A stretch of 64,000 bases of DNA from Maribacter polysaccharolyticus (GTDB taxonomy: Bacteria > Bacteroidota > Bacteroidia > Flavobacteriales > Flavobacteriaceae): NCBI RefSeq assembly GCF_028882255.1, contig NZ_JARBUY010000004.1, positions 384,328 to 448,327 on the forward strand, in the 5' to 3' direction. The notes beneath the pieces were generated by a model. The model ran no database searches. It was not told where the DNA came from and saw only the letters and a list, made by a program, of their open reading frames with translations. Of this stretch, positions 34,604 to 42,701 are shown piece after piece. Each line of letters begins with the position of its first letter. Within the stretch, counting starts at the first letter, position 1. The translations under genes and the position numbers were made by a program.

Positions 34604-34894
34604 ATGACGAAAGCGGAAATTGTATCGAAAATCTCAGACAAACTGGGAATTGAAAAAGGTGATGTGCAGGCAACTGTTGAATCCTTCATGGAAGAGGTAA
34701 AAACTTCATTGGAAAGTGGTGATAATGTATATCTTAGGGGATTCGGTAGTTTTATTATAAAGACCAGGGCTGAAAAGACTGGAAGGAACATTTCGAAGAA
34801 TACAACCATTAAAATACCAGCTCACAATATCCCGGCATTTAAACCTGCCAAGGTGTTCGTAGAAGGTGTTAAAAGCAACGTACACGTAAAATAA
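34604..34894 (+). CDS. HU/IHF family DNA-binding protein
   Basis: The 96-residue protein starts MTKAEIVSKISDKLGIEKGD and contains GDNVYLRGFGSFIIKTRAEK, then the DNA-contacting arm NTTIKIPAHNIPAFKPAK, all typical for HU-type nucleoid proteins that bend DNA. The frame is open far upstream (to 34349) but overlaps mutY there, so the ATG at 34604 is used. It is divergent from mutY across an A+T-rich spacer and is followed 25 bases later by a tiny basic protein gene. Confidence 0.95.
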   Translation: MTKAEIVSKISDKLGIEKGDVQATVESFMEEVKTSLESGDNVYLRGFGSFIIKTRAEKTGRNISKNTTIKIPAHNIPAFKPAKVFVEGVKSNVHVK

Positions 34895-34919
34895 ATAATA
34901 ATCCATAAATTAGAACTTT

Positions 34920-35009
34920 ATGCCGAGTGGTAAAAAAAGAAAGAGACATAAGGTAGCTACCCATAAGCGCAAGAAGCGTAGAAGAGCTAACCGACACAAG
35001 AAAAAGTAG
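34920..35009 (+). CDS. 29-residue very basic protein
   Basis: A 30-codon frame starts with ATG 34920, MPSGKKRKRHKVATHKRKK, and continues RRRANRHKKK before the stop. Nineteen of 29 residues are Lys, Arg or His. It lies between the HU-like gene and RNase G, and a terminator hairpin begins inside its last codons, so it is probably the end of the HU transcript. The composition is that of very small ribosomal proteins (THX/bL36-like) or RNA-binding peptides. Flavobacterial ribosomes are reported to contain an extra small protein, bL38; identity with it was not checked. Confidence 0.7.
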   Translation: MPSGKKRKRHKVATHKRKKRRRANRHKKK

Positions 35010-35028
35010 TTGTTCTCAACTACTTTTT
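35001..35028 (+). terminator. Terminator overlapping the stop codon of the small basic gene
   Basis: A perfect 12-bp stem, AAAAAGTAGTTG (35001-35012) with CAACTACTTTTT (35017-35028), has a 4-base loop. The TAG stop at 35007-35009 lies inside the 5' arm, so translation ends within the terminator. Confidence 0.88.
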
Positions 35029-35161
35029 CGTTTATTACGTTCATTGACATAGAAATTCCACAAAGAATTTCGACGGGTTTATACAACCTGTGACTACTAT
35101 TGTTTAATCTATTTGTCGTCCCTTTTATTTAAAAGCGGACAACAGATATAAATAAAATCAG

Positions 35162-36709
35162 GTGAATAGAGAATTAATCGTAAGATCTAGTTCCAACGCC
35201 GTCGATTTTGCCTTACTAAAAGAAGGAAAACTCACAGAATTACACAAAGAGGAAGACAATAACGATTTTTCTGTTGGCGACATATTTTTGGCCAAAGTCA
35301 GAAAACCGGTTACCGGTCTTAACGCAGCCTTTGTAAACGTAGGTTATGAAAAAGATGCTTTCCTGCATTATCATGACCTAGGGCCACAATTGTCCACAAT
35401 GTTGAAATTCATAAAACAAGTGAGCATCGGAAAGCTCAAGGACTACTCCTTGAAAAACTTTCCGATGGAAAAAGATATTGATAAGAATGGCAGCATCAAT
35501 GATGTCATTAAATCAAATCAATCCCTATTAGTACAGATTGTTAAAGAACCCATTTCCACCAAAGGACCAAGGATAAGTTCCGAGCTTTCACTAGCCGGTC
35601 GTTATTTGGTCATGGTACCTTTTTCCGAACGTGTTTCGGTCTCTCAGAAGATTGCGAGCAAAGAAGAAAAAGATAGGTTGAAAAGACTCGTAAAGAGTAT
35701 TAAGCCTAAAGGATTTGGGGTAATTATCAGAACAGTCGCCGAAGGTAAAAAAGTCGCCGAACTGGACAAAGATCTAGAGAACTTGCTGGACAAATGGTCC
35801 ACAATGTGTAAAAAATTGTATAAAGCACCTACACCATCCAAAGTATTGGTAGAGCTCAACAGGGCTTCCAGTATCCTAAGGGACGTTTTCAACGATTCCT
35901 TTTCGGGAATACATGTAGATGACCAGACGCTTTATAACCAGGTCAAAGATTATGTACAAGAAATTGCCCCAGGCAAAGAATCCATGGTTAAACTTTACAA
36001 CTCCCCTGTCCCTATATTCGAAAAATTCGGAATAGAAAGGCAGATCAAAACTTCTTTCGGCCGCACGGCCACAATGAGCAAGGGAGCCTATTTGATCATA
36101 GAGCACACTGAAGCATTACACGTCATAGACGTAAACAGTGGCAATAGATCCAACAAAGCAAAAAATCAAGAAGATACCGCTTTGGAGGTCAATATGCTCG
36201 CTGCTTCGGAAATAGCAAGACAATTACGTCTTCGGGATATGGGAGGAATTATCGTTATCGATTTTATCGATATGATAAAAGCACCCCATAGAAGAAAGCT
36301 TTTTGATCATCTTCGTGATGAAATGAAGGATGATCGGGCCAAGCATAAGATTTTGCCGCCCAGTAAATTTGGTCTTGTACAGATCACGAGACAACGGGTT
36401 CGTCCCGAAATGAATATTAAAACAACGGAAGTAGACCCCAATATAGCGGGGAAAGAAATAGAAGCTCCAATCGTTTTAATAGACAAAATCAACGTCGACT
36501 TGGAAAAACTTTTAAAAGGCCCTAAAAAGGATTGTAAGATCACTTTGAACATACATCCATTTATTGCGGCTTACCTTACCAAAGGTTTTCCATCGATCAG
36601 AACCAAATGGTTTTTAGACCATAAAAAATGGATCAAGATCCAACCTAGGGATGCGTATACGTATCTAGAGTACCGTTTTAAGGATAAGAACGGCAAAACC
36701 ATATATTAA
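35162..36709 (+). CDS. rng: Ribonuclease G (RNase E/G family)
   Basis: The 515-residue endoribonuclease starts from a GTG (MNRELIVRSSSNAVDFALLK). It has the split S1-like domain (VGDIFLAKVRKPVTGLNAAF, then FVNVGYEKDAFLHYHDLG) and the RNase E/G catalytic region with metal-binding Asp in HVIDVNSGN and IVIDFIDM. A helical DNA/RNA-binding part follows (FGLVQITRQRVRPEMNI). It processes 16S rRNA 5' ends and degrades mRNA. The length fits RNase G, not RNase E. Terminators lie before and after. Confidence 0.95.
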   Translation: MNRELIVRSSSNAVDFALLKEGKLTELHKEEDNNDFSVGDIFLAKVRKPVTGLNAAFVNVGYEKDAFLHYHDLGPQLSTMLKFIKQVSIGKLKDYSLKNFPMEKDIDKNGSINDVIKSNQSLLVQIVKEPISTKGPRISSELSLAGRYLVMVPFSERVSVSQKIASKEEKDRLKRLVKSIKPKGFGVIIRTVAEGKKVAELDKDLENLLDKWSTMCKKLYKAPTPSKVLVELNRASSILRDVFNDSFSGIHVDDQTLYNQVKDYVQEIAPGKESMVKLYNSPVPIFEKFGIERQIKTSFGRTATMSKGAYLIIEHTEALHVIDVNSGNRSNKAKNQEDTALEVNMLAASEIARQLRLRDMGGIIVIDFIDMIKAPHRRKLFDHLRDEMKDDRAKHKILPPSKFGLVQITRQRVRPEMNIKTTEVDPNIAGKEIEAPIVLIDKINVDLEKLLKGPKKDCKITLNIHPFIAAYLTKGFPSIRTKWFLDHKKWIKIQPRDAYTYLEYRFKDKNGKTIY

Positions 36710-36743
36710 AAAAAGCGACTTCGGCAACGGAGTCGCTTTTTTT
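36708..36743 (+). terminator. Terminator of rng
   Basis: The stem AAAAAGCGACT (to 36720) pairs with AGTCGCTTTTT (from 36731), with 10 bases of loop and a long T-run to 36743. It starts at the rng stop codon. Confidence 0.85.
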
Positions 36744-36745
36744 GT

Positions 36746-36847
36746 TTATTCCAAGTCGATTCCAAATAATTGGCAAACCGCTTTATTTTCATTGTCAAAG
36801 ACCTTTAATTTGCCATTCGCATCCAAGGTATATTGGTGCGGACCCTT
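36746..36847 (-). pseudogene. C-terminal gene remnant, unknown family
   Basis: On the minus strand 33 codons end in TAA at 36746 and read KGPHQYTLDANGKLKVFDNE, then NKAVCQLFGIDLE. They are preceded by an in-frame stop at 36848. In another frame just upstream is QDFNGDVLFD. The composition is protein-like and there is no start codon, so it is the broken end of a lost gene, squeezed between rng and recX. Confidence 0.45.
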
Positions 36848-36889
36848 TTACCTAATCAAAAAGAACATCGCCATTAAAATCCTGTTATC

Positions 36890-37366
36890 TTGTTCAAAAA
36901 AACAAATTCATATACCCTAACCGAAGCGACCAAAAAGTTGGAACGCTATTGTGCCTATCAGGAACGTTGCCATAAAGACGTGACGATAAAGCTCCGTGGG
37001 ATGCGTATGATCCCTGAAGTGATAGACCAAATCATCACCCATTTGATCCAAGAGAATTATTTGAACGAAGAACGTTTTGCCCAAAGTTTCGCCCGTGGTA
37101 AATTCAATATAAAAAAATGGGGCAGGAACAGGATCGTAAATGAGCTGAAACAACGGGATATATCAAGCTACAATATCAAAAGCGCCTTAGCGGAAATCGA
37201 AGATGCCCATTATATGGAAACCTTGGATGCCCTTGCCAAAAAAAGGCTCGAAGCCATAAAGGAAACCGACATACAAAAGCGAAAGCGAAAACTGGCCGAT
37301 TATCTGCTTTACCGCGGTTGGGAAAGCCATTTGGTGTATGATAAAATATCTGAATTGATCGAATAA
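36890..37366 (+). CDS. recX: Regulatory protein RecX
   Basis: The 158-residue helical protein contains RecX repeats: ATKKLERYCAYQERCHKDVT, NYLNEERFAQSFARGKFNIK and KKWGRNRIVNELKQRDIS, followed by YLLYRGWESHLVYDKI. RecX modulates RecA filaments. The start is a TTG at 36890; no ATG is in a suitable place. recA is not in the window. A short inverted repeat (37370-37397) follows. Confidence 0.92.
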   Translation: MFKKTNSYTLTEATKKLERYCAYQERCHKDVTIKLRGMRMIPEVIDQIITHLIQENYLNEERFAQSFARGKFNIKKWGRNRIVNELKQRDISSYNIKSALAEIEDAHYMETLDALAKKRLEAIKETDIQKRKRKLADYLLYRGWESHLVYDKISELIE

Positions 37367-37418
37367 AAAAAGGACGACCGTTCAACCAATCGTCCTTATC
37401 CACTATTTTTTTTTAAAA

Positions 37419-37913
37419 TCAAAGGTTAAAAGTAGCCCCTATGCTAAACACAAATTGATTGTGCAATTCCTCAGCTGCCGTTAATTCATCCGCATTGTAT
37501 TTCGCGAAAGGAACCGATGCCTCAGCGAAAAGACCAAACCCTTCACTAAAGAAATACCGGGTACCCAAATGCCCCCCAAAATTCTTTAAACCTAAATTCA
37601 AGCCTGGATAAACATCGACATTATCAGGCAATTGCATGACACTTCCTATGTTGGCATTAAACCTCACTTTAAGGTCGAACCTGTCCCCGAAATCAGCATC
37701 GATAGATTCCTCCACACCCAAAATATATGATGATATGGCCCCTAGCGAGAAATTTTCGCCCATACCATAATCATAGGTAAGGACGATTCCGGTCCCGTTT
37801 TCCTGGAAATTGGCCCCAACTTGGAATTTAGTGTCATCCTTTCCTTCAAAGGCTTGGGCATTTACAAATGAAACACCGAAAATCATTGTCATGGCAACTA
37901 AAACTTTTTTCAT
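37419..37913 (-). CDS. Small outer-membrane beta-barrel protein
   Basis: The 164-residue protein has a signal peptide (VLVAMTMIFGVSFVNAQ). Amphipathic beta-strands follow (KFQVGANFQENGTGIVLTYD, GENFSLGAISSYILGV and GGHLGTRYFFSEGFGLFAEA), and it ends in FSIGATFNL. The pattern fits a small barrel of about eight strands, like OmpA/OmpX-type porins. It resembles conserved hypothetical proteins of flavobacteria, but no function is known. It is monocistronic, convergent with recX. Confidence 0.8.
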   Translation of the reverse strand: MKKVLVAMTMIFGVSFVNAQAFEGKDDTKFQVGANFQENGTGIVLTYDYGMGENFSLGAISSYILGVEESIDADFGDRFDLKVRFNANIGSVMQLPDNVDVYPGLNLGLKNFGGHLGTRYFFSEGFGLFAEASVPFAKYNADELTAAEELHNQFVFSIGATFNL

Positions 37914-37972
37914 AGTATTATGCTTAAATTGGTTAATGTATGACTTTTTTTAGGGATCAAATATATCCAATC

Positions 37973-38869
37973 TTATTTGATTGCACCATGCAAATTCAGG
38001 TTTGTTCTCTGTATGGCTTTTTCGTTCTTCCGATCGATCCACTTCTGGCCTTGTATTTTTCGCATTATCCCATCGTAATTACGCATTACGATAACGTTAT
38101 AAAAAGCGGAAAACAGGTTTCTGGGGTTCTTGGCTATAGCACGCAGGCTCATTGAAAAGCCCGGGGTAATATATCGCATATAATGCCAATAGCCTTCAGG
38201 AATATATAAAACCTCACCATGGTTCAAATGCGTCTTATGACCCTTGGCATGCTTTAAGGCCGGCCATTTCTGAAAATCTGGATTCTTAAAATCGATACTT
38301 TCATGGGTAATCAACGAATGCGGGACCTTATATAAATATTTACTTTCCGATTGTGGGAATAAGATACATTCCTTTTTCCCCTCAAAATGAAAATGGAAAA
38401 TATTGGCCAGGTCTATATCAAAATGCATAAACGTGTACGAATCACGCCCCCCAAAGAAAAGCATGGGAAGTGTCTTCATTAAGCGCAAACCAAAATCGGG
38501 ATAGGTAAAATCATTTTGTAAACTTGGCACTTCCTTCAGGATATTCCAAAGGAAAATACGATATTTCGTAGGTTCTTTCTGAAGTAAGTCTATATAATCC
38601 GACATCTTCATTTTGGCATGGGGTTCGTTAAACCCATCCTTATGATGTACGGGTCGATCATCATACAAAGGCACAACCTTTTCCCCGGCAACTTCGCGTA
38701 TATAATCCAAATTCCATTTGGAATAGGCGGGCCAATCCTCAATAAACCGTTCGATCACGACCGGCTTTTGGGGTTTGTAATAGTGTTGTATAAAATCCTC
38801 CTTGGTAATGGTCTTTACCCTTGGTATTTCTCTTAAGTTCAAGTTCAAGTGAGTTGAATTATCGGACAA
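37973..38869 (-). CDS. Cupin-like JmjC-domain protein
   Basis: The 298-residue protein has a JmjC/cupin_8 fold of Fe(II)/2-oxoglutarate dioxygenases. YKPQKPVVIERFIEDWPAYS is the family's N-terminal block. The H-x-D of YTFMHFDIDLANIFHFHFEG and the distal His in HGEVLYIPEGYWHYMRYITP supply the iron ligands. Likely substrates are protein or RNA side chains, as in the FIH/TYW5/ycfD group; none can be inferred locally. It stands alone, with decayed sequence upstream (38921-39113). Confidence 0.88.
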   Translation of the reverse strand: MSDNSTHLNLNLREIPRVKTITKEDFIQHYYKPQKPVVIERFIEDWPAYSKWNLDYIREVAGEKVVPLYDDRPVHHKDGFNEPHAKMKMSDYIDLLQKEPTKYRIFLWNILKEVPSLQNDFTYPDFGLRLMKTLPMLFFGGRDSYTFMHFDIDLANIFHFHFEGKKECILFPQSESKYLYKVPHSLITHESIDFKNPDFQKWPALKHAKGHKTHLNHGEVLYIPEGYWHYMRYITPGFSMSLRAIAKNPRNLFSAFYNVIVMRNYDGIMRKIQGQKWIDRKNEKAIQRTNLNLHGAIK

Positions 38870-38920
38870 ATGTATGAAATCTCTTAAAATAGGTCTGCAA
38901 AATTGACCCAGCCAGTGAAA

Positions 38921-39113
38921 TTACCCCTTCATTTTGGCCTTTTGCCTGGCCTGTTCATTTCGTTCGATCCCAAGCTCCGATCTTGTCCTTTTCGGTTTTC
39001 GCCCAAAGAACCCGATTTAAAATCCCCGGTTTACGTAAACCATTGTTTCACAAACGTTTTACAAAAGCGGGTGTAGCTCTATCATCCGTATACTGATCGT
39101 AAGAAGTATCCAT
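38921..39113 (-). pseudogene. Two short broken reading frames after the TonB receptor
   Basis: On the minus strand ATG 39113 gives MDTSYDQYTDDRATPAFVKR and stops at 39048. A second frame, 38921-39016, without a start codon reads GFFGRKPKRTRSELGIERNE, then QARQKAKMKG and a stop. Both are strongly protein-like and close together, so they are probably parts of one small frameshifted gene. No family was recognised. The first begins 11 bases after the receptor stop, so it may once have been co-transcribed. Confidence 0.4.
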
Positions 39114-39123
39114 GTCATGATGG

Positions 39124-40956
39124 TTATTTAAAACCGTAACGCAAACCGAACAACACATTGCTTGGTGGCATCGGAGTAAACCCGGACTCAATATACTCGG
39201 CATCAAAAATATTGCTTGCCGTTATTGATAATTCAACTTGTTTTAATTTCATCACAACAGAAGCATCCCAAACATTATAGGTTTGTCCCGTAGTACGTTC
39301 AGCGTATTTGTAAACAATATTCTGGCTAACATTTTTGAGTAATTGGGTACGCAATCGTGTTGTAAAATGATGTTTCAACGTGTTTAGGGAGTAACGCGAT
39401 AATTCTTCGTTTTGGTCTAAAATATTATCATCCAAAAAAGCATACCCGATTGCCAAAGTCTGGTTGAAATCAATCAGCTTAAAATTATAGGCTGCATCAA
39501 ATTCCAATCCTTTGGTGTTCACTTCCGCAATGTTGGTTGCGGTAAAGACACCTTCGGTGGTATTGGGTCTAATATAATCTATGAGATTTTCGGCATCCCT
39601 ATTAAAGACGGCTAAAGTTGACGTGAATTTCGGTGTAATGTATTTGATTCCGATTTCTTGGGCAAATGCCTCTTCCGGTTCCAAATCCGGATTTCCGTTG
39701 GTGCTCGGGTCACTGTAGTACAAATCGGTATATGTCGGAATTCTATAGGTAAAACCGATGTTTCCATAAGCTTTTAGGTTATTGCCCATATCAAAACCAA
39801 CGTCCAATCCCGGAAAGGCATTAAACTTAAAATCCGAATAATACGTCATGGCAACTCCGGGTGTAATGTCTAATCGGTTATCGATAAACTCCAATCTGTG
39901 TTCCAAAAACAGCGTCGTCATAAAACGATTCCGATGGCCTAGATTATTACTTCGTAAAAAGGTTTTGGACATATCGATCCCAAAACCGGTTTCACCCAAT
40001 TTCGATTTATAGGACGCATTGGCTTCGGCCCCAATTTTATTCGAAATATGAAAGTTTCTGAAAAACTCAGGCTCATAACGTTTTAACAAAAACATATCTT
40101 GATTACGCTTCCAGTAGATTCTTGGTTGGATTTTAAATTTTTCCGACTGGAATTTAGTCGTAAATGCCAATAAACTGTTTTGGGTTTCTTCGTATTCATT
40201 GAAAGAAGTGCTGGTCGTGTAGAAATTTTCAGCACCGAATTTTTTTTCGAAAAAAGTCGCTATCATTTCAATCGGTTGTGCTTCTTTGTTGAAAACACTT
40301 TTCAAGAAATAATTCGAGTTGTCATAATCCGAATTATTTCGGTAACCCTCAGAGGTCATTTTACCAGCATGGAAAATATGTGTTGAATTCCCTAATTCAG
40401 ACCCAACGGTTATAGAACCGTTAAGCTGCCCAAAAGAGCCAGCTTCAAGATTTGCCGTAACGGAATTGTTTAGGTTTGATTTAGTGACAATATTAATAGC
40501 CCCCGTAAAGGCGTTCTGCCCAAAAACCCTAGCTGCAGGACCTTTTATAATCTCTATACGCTCAATAACCTCAAGCGGTAAAGAAGCATTCATGGTATGG
40601 TGCCCAGTTTGCGCATCGTCCATTTTAATACCATCGATCAATAAGAGTGTTTGGTCAAAACCACCTCCCCTAATATATAAATCGGCCTGACTTCCGCCTG
40701 TACCACGTCTTCTTATGTCCACTCCAGCGACTTGCTGCAATAGATCTGCCATGGTAACGGCAGAGCTGGTTTTGATATCAGTTGCCGTAATGATATTTAT
40801 GGTCCTGGAATTTTCCTTGAAGGGCAAATCAATTCGAGCTGAAGTAACTACAACTTCACTTAAAGAATCGACTTTTATTAAAGGCTGTTCTTGTTGAGCT
40901 TGTAATTGAAATGCGCCAATCAATAAAAATATAAAAAGTAAGCCTGTATTTTTCAT
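39124..40956 (-). CDS. TonB-dependent receptor, BtuB-like
   Basis: The 610-residue protein has a signal peptide (LLFIFLLIGAFQLQAQ), TonB-box region LSEVVVTSARIDLP, a plug (MADLLQQVAGVDIRRRGTGG, then ADLYIRGGGFDQTLLLIDGI), and a barrel ending NVLFGLRYGFK. The size and plug resemble BtuB/vitamin-type receptors rather than SusC. It is divergent from a MocR-type regulator across a 99-base spacer with repeated sites, so the regulator probably controls it. There is no cobalamin riboswitch in the spacer, which speaks against B12. The ligand may be an amine or pyridoxal-related compound; this is inference. Confidence 0.9.
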   Translation of the reverse strand: MKNTGLLFIFLLIGAFQLQAQQEQPLIKVDSLSEVVVTSARIDLPFKENSRTINIITATDIKTSSAVTMADLLQQVAGVDIRRRGTGGSQADLYIRGGGFDQTLLLIDGIKMDDAQTGHHTMNASLPLEVIERIEIIKGPAARVFGQNAFTGAINIVTKSNLNNSVTANLEAGSFGQLNGSITVGSELGNSTHIFHAGKMTSEGYRNNSDYDNSNYFLKSVFNKEAQPIEMIATFFEKKFGAENFYTTSTSFNEYEETQNSLLAFTTKFQSEKFKIQPRIYWKRNQDMFLLKRYEPEFFRNFHISNKIGAEANASYKSKLGETGFGIDMSKTFLRSNNLGHRNRFMTTLFLEHRLEFIDNRLDITPGVAMTYYSDFKFNAFPGLDVGFDMGNNLKAYGNIGFTYRIPTYTDLYYSDPSTNGNPDLEPEEAFAQEIGIKYITPKFTSTLAVFNRDAENLIDYIRPNTTEGVFTATNIAEVNTKGLEFDAAYNFKLIDFNQTLAIGYAFLDDNILDQNEELSRYSLNTLKHHFTTRLRTQLLKNVSQNIVYKYAERTTGQTYNVWDASVVMKLKQVELSITASNIFDAEYIESGFTPMPPSNVLFGLRYGFK

Positions 40957-41017
40957 CTTTATGGGTTTTGCAATGGTCGCGTTATTGCATCATTTAATTT
41001 TATGTTGCAAAAGTCGT

Positions 41018-41070
41018 AATTTTCCGGACGATTAAACTAGTCCAGTTTTAAAACAATGAATAGTCCGGTT
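41018..41070. promoter_or_regulatory. Candidate operator repeats between TonB receptor and MocR genes
   Basis: AGTCCAGTT (41039-41047) and AGTCCGGTT (41062-41070) are direct repeats 23 bases apart. A third, inverted, copy of the core (GTCCGG on the minus strand, 41029-41024) lies 10 bases to the left. MocR/PdxR-type regulators bind direct repeats at about two helical turns, so this is a plausible binding region. The rightmost copy lies inside the first codons of the regulator gene. Confidence 0.5.
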
Positions 41071-42555
41071 AGTGATATACTAAAGCAACTAGTCACATTC
41101 GACAAAACGATCGCGCAACCTGTTTATATACAAGTGGCACAACAAGTTATAAATGCGATACAACGGGGCTATTTGGAAAAAGGCAGTAAGTTACCCGGAA
41201 CACGTGTTTTAAGTCAGTTGTTGAACATCCATCGCAATACCGCAGTTGCCATTTACGATGAATTGGCTTCACAAGGTTGGGTAGACATTATAGCCAATAA
41301 AGGGACATTTGTTTTGGTGCCGGAGGAATCCACGGTAAAAATCAAAGCAACGGCCCAACATATCCAACAGGCCTATACGTATCCGAAAGTGGCCGGTTTT
41401 CCGTTTCAACAGTCATTTCATTTGGCTCCAACCACAGAAGAAACTTCTTTGGGATATACGCTGAGCGACGGCAAACCGGATTTACGTTTACATCCTGTAC
41501 ATCAATTTTCGAGATGGTATAGTGCAGCCATGAAACGAAAACCATTAATCAATAAATGGAATAGAACAAGTGCGTTGCTTCCTTCGGTCTTCAGTACACA
41601 ACTATGCAATTATTTAAACGCAACACGAGGATTTCATATAAAACCAAATAATCTGGTTAATACGCGTAGCACGGAAATGAGTCTGTATATCGTTTCACAA
41701 CTATTGATCAAACAAGATGATTTGGTATTGGTCGGTCAGTTGAGCAATTATGCTGCCAATATGATTTTTCAACAAGCTGGTGCGGCGATTAGAACCATTC
41801 CCGTAGATAATGAAGGTTTGAATATAGAGTATATAAAAAAGCATTTTGTAAAAGGAAGTATACGCTGTGTGTATGTTTGTGCCAATAGGGATTATCCCAC
41901 AACGGTAACGTTGAGCGCAAAACGACGATTACAATTGTTGCAATTGGCAAAAACACATGGATTTGCGATTATAGAGGATGATTACGACCACGATTTCCAG
42001 TTTGAAGGATCTGCCATGTTACCCATGGCAAGTGCAGATGCCAACGGCATGGTCATTTATTTGGGCAAGTTGGGACAGTCGTTATTTCCAAGTTTTCACA
42101 CGGGCTTTGTAGTGGCCCCGGAAAACCTGATTTCTGAAGCCAAAAACTATTTGCAATTATTGGATAAACAAGGCGATTTAATACAAGAACAAATGCTTTC
42201 CGAACTTATTTCCGAGGGCGAAATATATAGACTTAAGAAAAAGAACATCGTCACTTACAAACAGCGTCGCGATTGTTTGTGCCTTTTTTTACAGGATTAT
42301 TTCAAAAATATCATTGCTTGGGAAATGCCCTTAGGCGGTTTGGCGATATGGTTGCAATTTGTAGAAACCATATCCTTGGTAAAACTTGCCGAAGAAGCCG
42401 CTAAATTGGATTTATTTCTACCCAAAACTATTTTATATCAAGACAAAAATACCTGTGCCATTCGTTTTGGTTTTGGACATTTAAATGAAGAAGAAATCGA
42501 AATTGTAATCAAAAAGTTGAAAAGTGCCTATAATAAGGTCATTGGCATTGCATAG
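41056..42555 (+). CDS. MocR-type GntR regulator with degenerate aminotransferase domain
   Basis: This 499-residue protein has an N-terminal GntR winged helix (about residues 15-85: GYLEKGSKLPGTRVLSQLLN, then IHRNTAVAIYDELASQGW). It is fused to a fold-type I aminotransferase domain with IIEDDYDHDFQFEG near 306-318. The PLP-lysine segment usually reads like F-S-K-x-L-x-P-x-x-R-x-G; here it is YLGKLGQSLFPSFHTGF, with Gln341 at the lysine position and His348 at the arginine position. The usual H-Q-x-P-T-G block is NRDYPTT. It may therefore sense a ligand without forming a PLP Schiff base. It is divergent from the TonB receptor gene it likely controls. Confidence 0.88.
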   Translation: MNSPVSDILKQLVTFDKTIAQPVYIQVAQQVINAIQRGYLEKGSKLPGTRVLSQLLNIHRNTAVAIYDELASQGWVDIIANKGTFVLVPEESTVKIKATAQHIQQAYTYPKVAGFPFQQSFHLAPTTEETSLGYTLSDGKPDLRLHPVHQFSRWYSAAMKRKPLINKWNRTSALLPSVFSTQLCNYLNATRGFHIKPNNLVNTRSTEMSLYIVSQLLIKQDDLVLVGQLSNYAANMIFQQAGAAIRTIPVDNEGLNIEYIKKHFVKGSIRCVYVCANRDYPTTVTLSAKRRLQLLQLAKTHGFAIIEDDYDHDFQFEGSAMLPMASADANGMVIYLGKLGQSLFPSFHTGFVVAPENLISEAKNYLQLLDKQGDLIQEQMLSELISEGEIYRLKKKNIVTYKQRRDCLCLFLQDYFKNIIAWEMPLGGLAIWLQFVETISLVKLAEEAAKLDLFLPKTILYQDKNTCAIRFGFGHLNEEEIEIVIKKLKSAYNKVIGIA

Positions 42556-42642
42556 GAAATCCAATTTTTTCAGATTCGATTTTCCTGAGCATATCTGTTG
42601 TTCTAGATTGATTTTTTCAGCGAATGCCTTTATTGAATAAAA

Positions 42643-42674
42643 AAACCTAGTTGCTTTTCACGGCAACTAGGTTT
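42643..42674 (-). terminator. Terminator of the NfeD-flotillin operon
   Basis: A perfect 12-bp stem, AAACCTAGTTGC (42643-42654) with GCAACTAGGTTT (42663-42674), has an 8-base loop. The A-run 42638-42645 gives the minus-strand U-tract. It lies 27 bases after the flotillin stop. Confidence 0.88.
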
Positions 42675-42701
42675 ATATCCACGATAAGGACAATCCTTTA
42701 C

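Noticed and set aside
37370-37397. Inverted repeat AAGGACGA/TCGTCCTT after recX as a terminator
   Set aside because: The stem is only 8 bp with a 12-base loop and the T-run is displaced, so it was not listed as a firm feature.
39124-40956. BtuB annotation (vitamin B12 receptor)
   Set aside because: No cobalamin riboswitch or cob/btu gene is nearby; the divergent MocR-type regulator points to another ligand, so no gene symbol was given.
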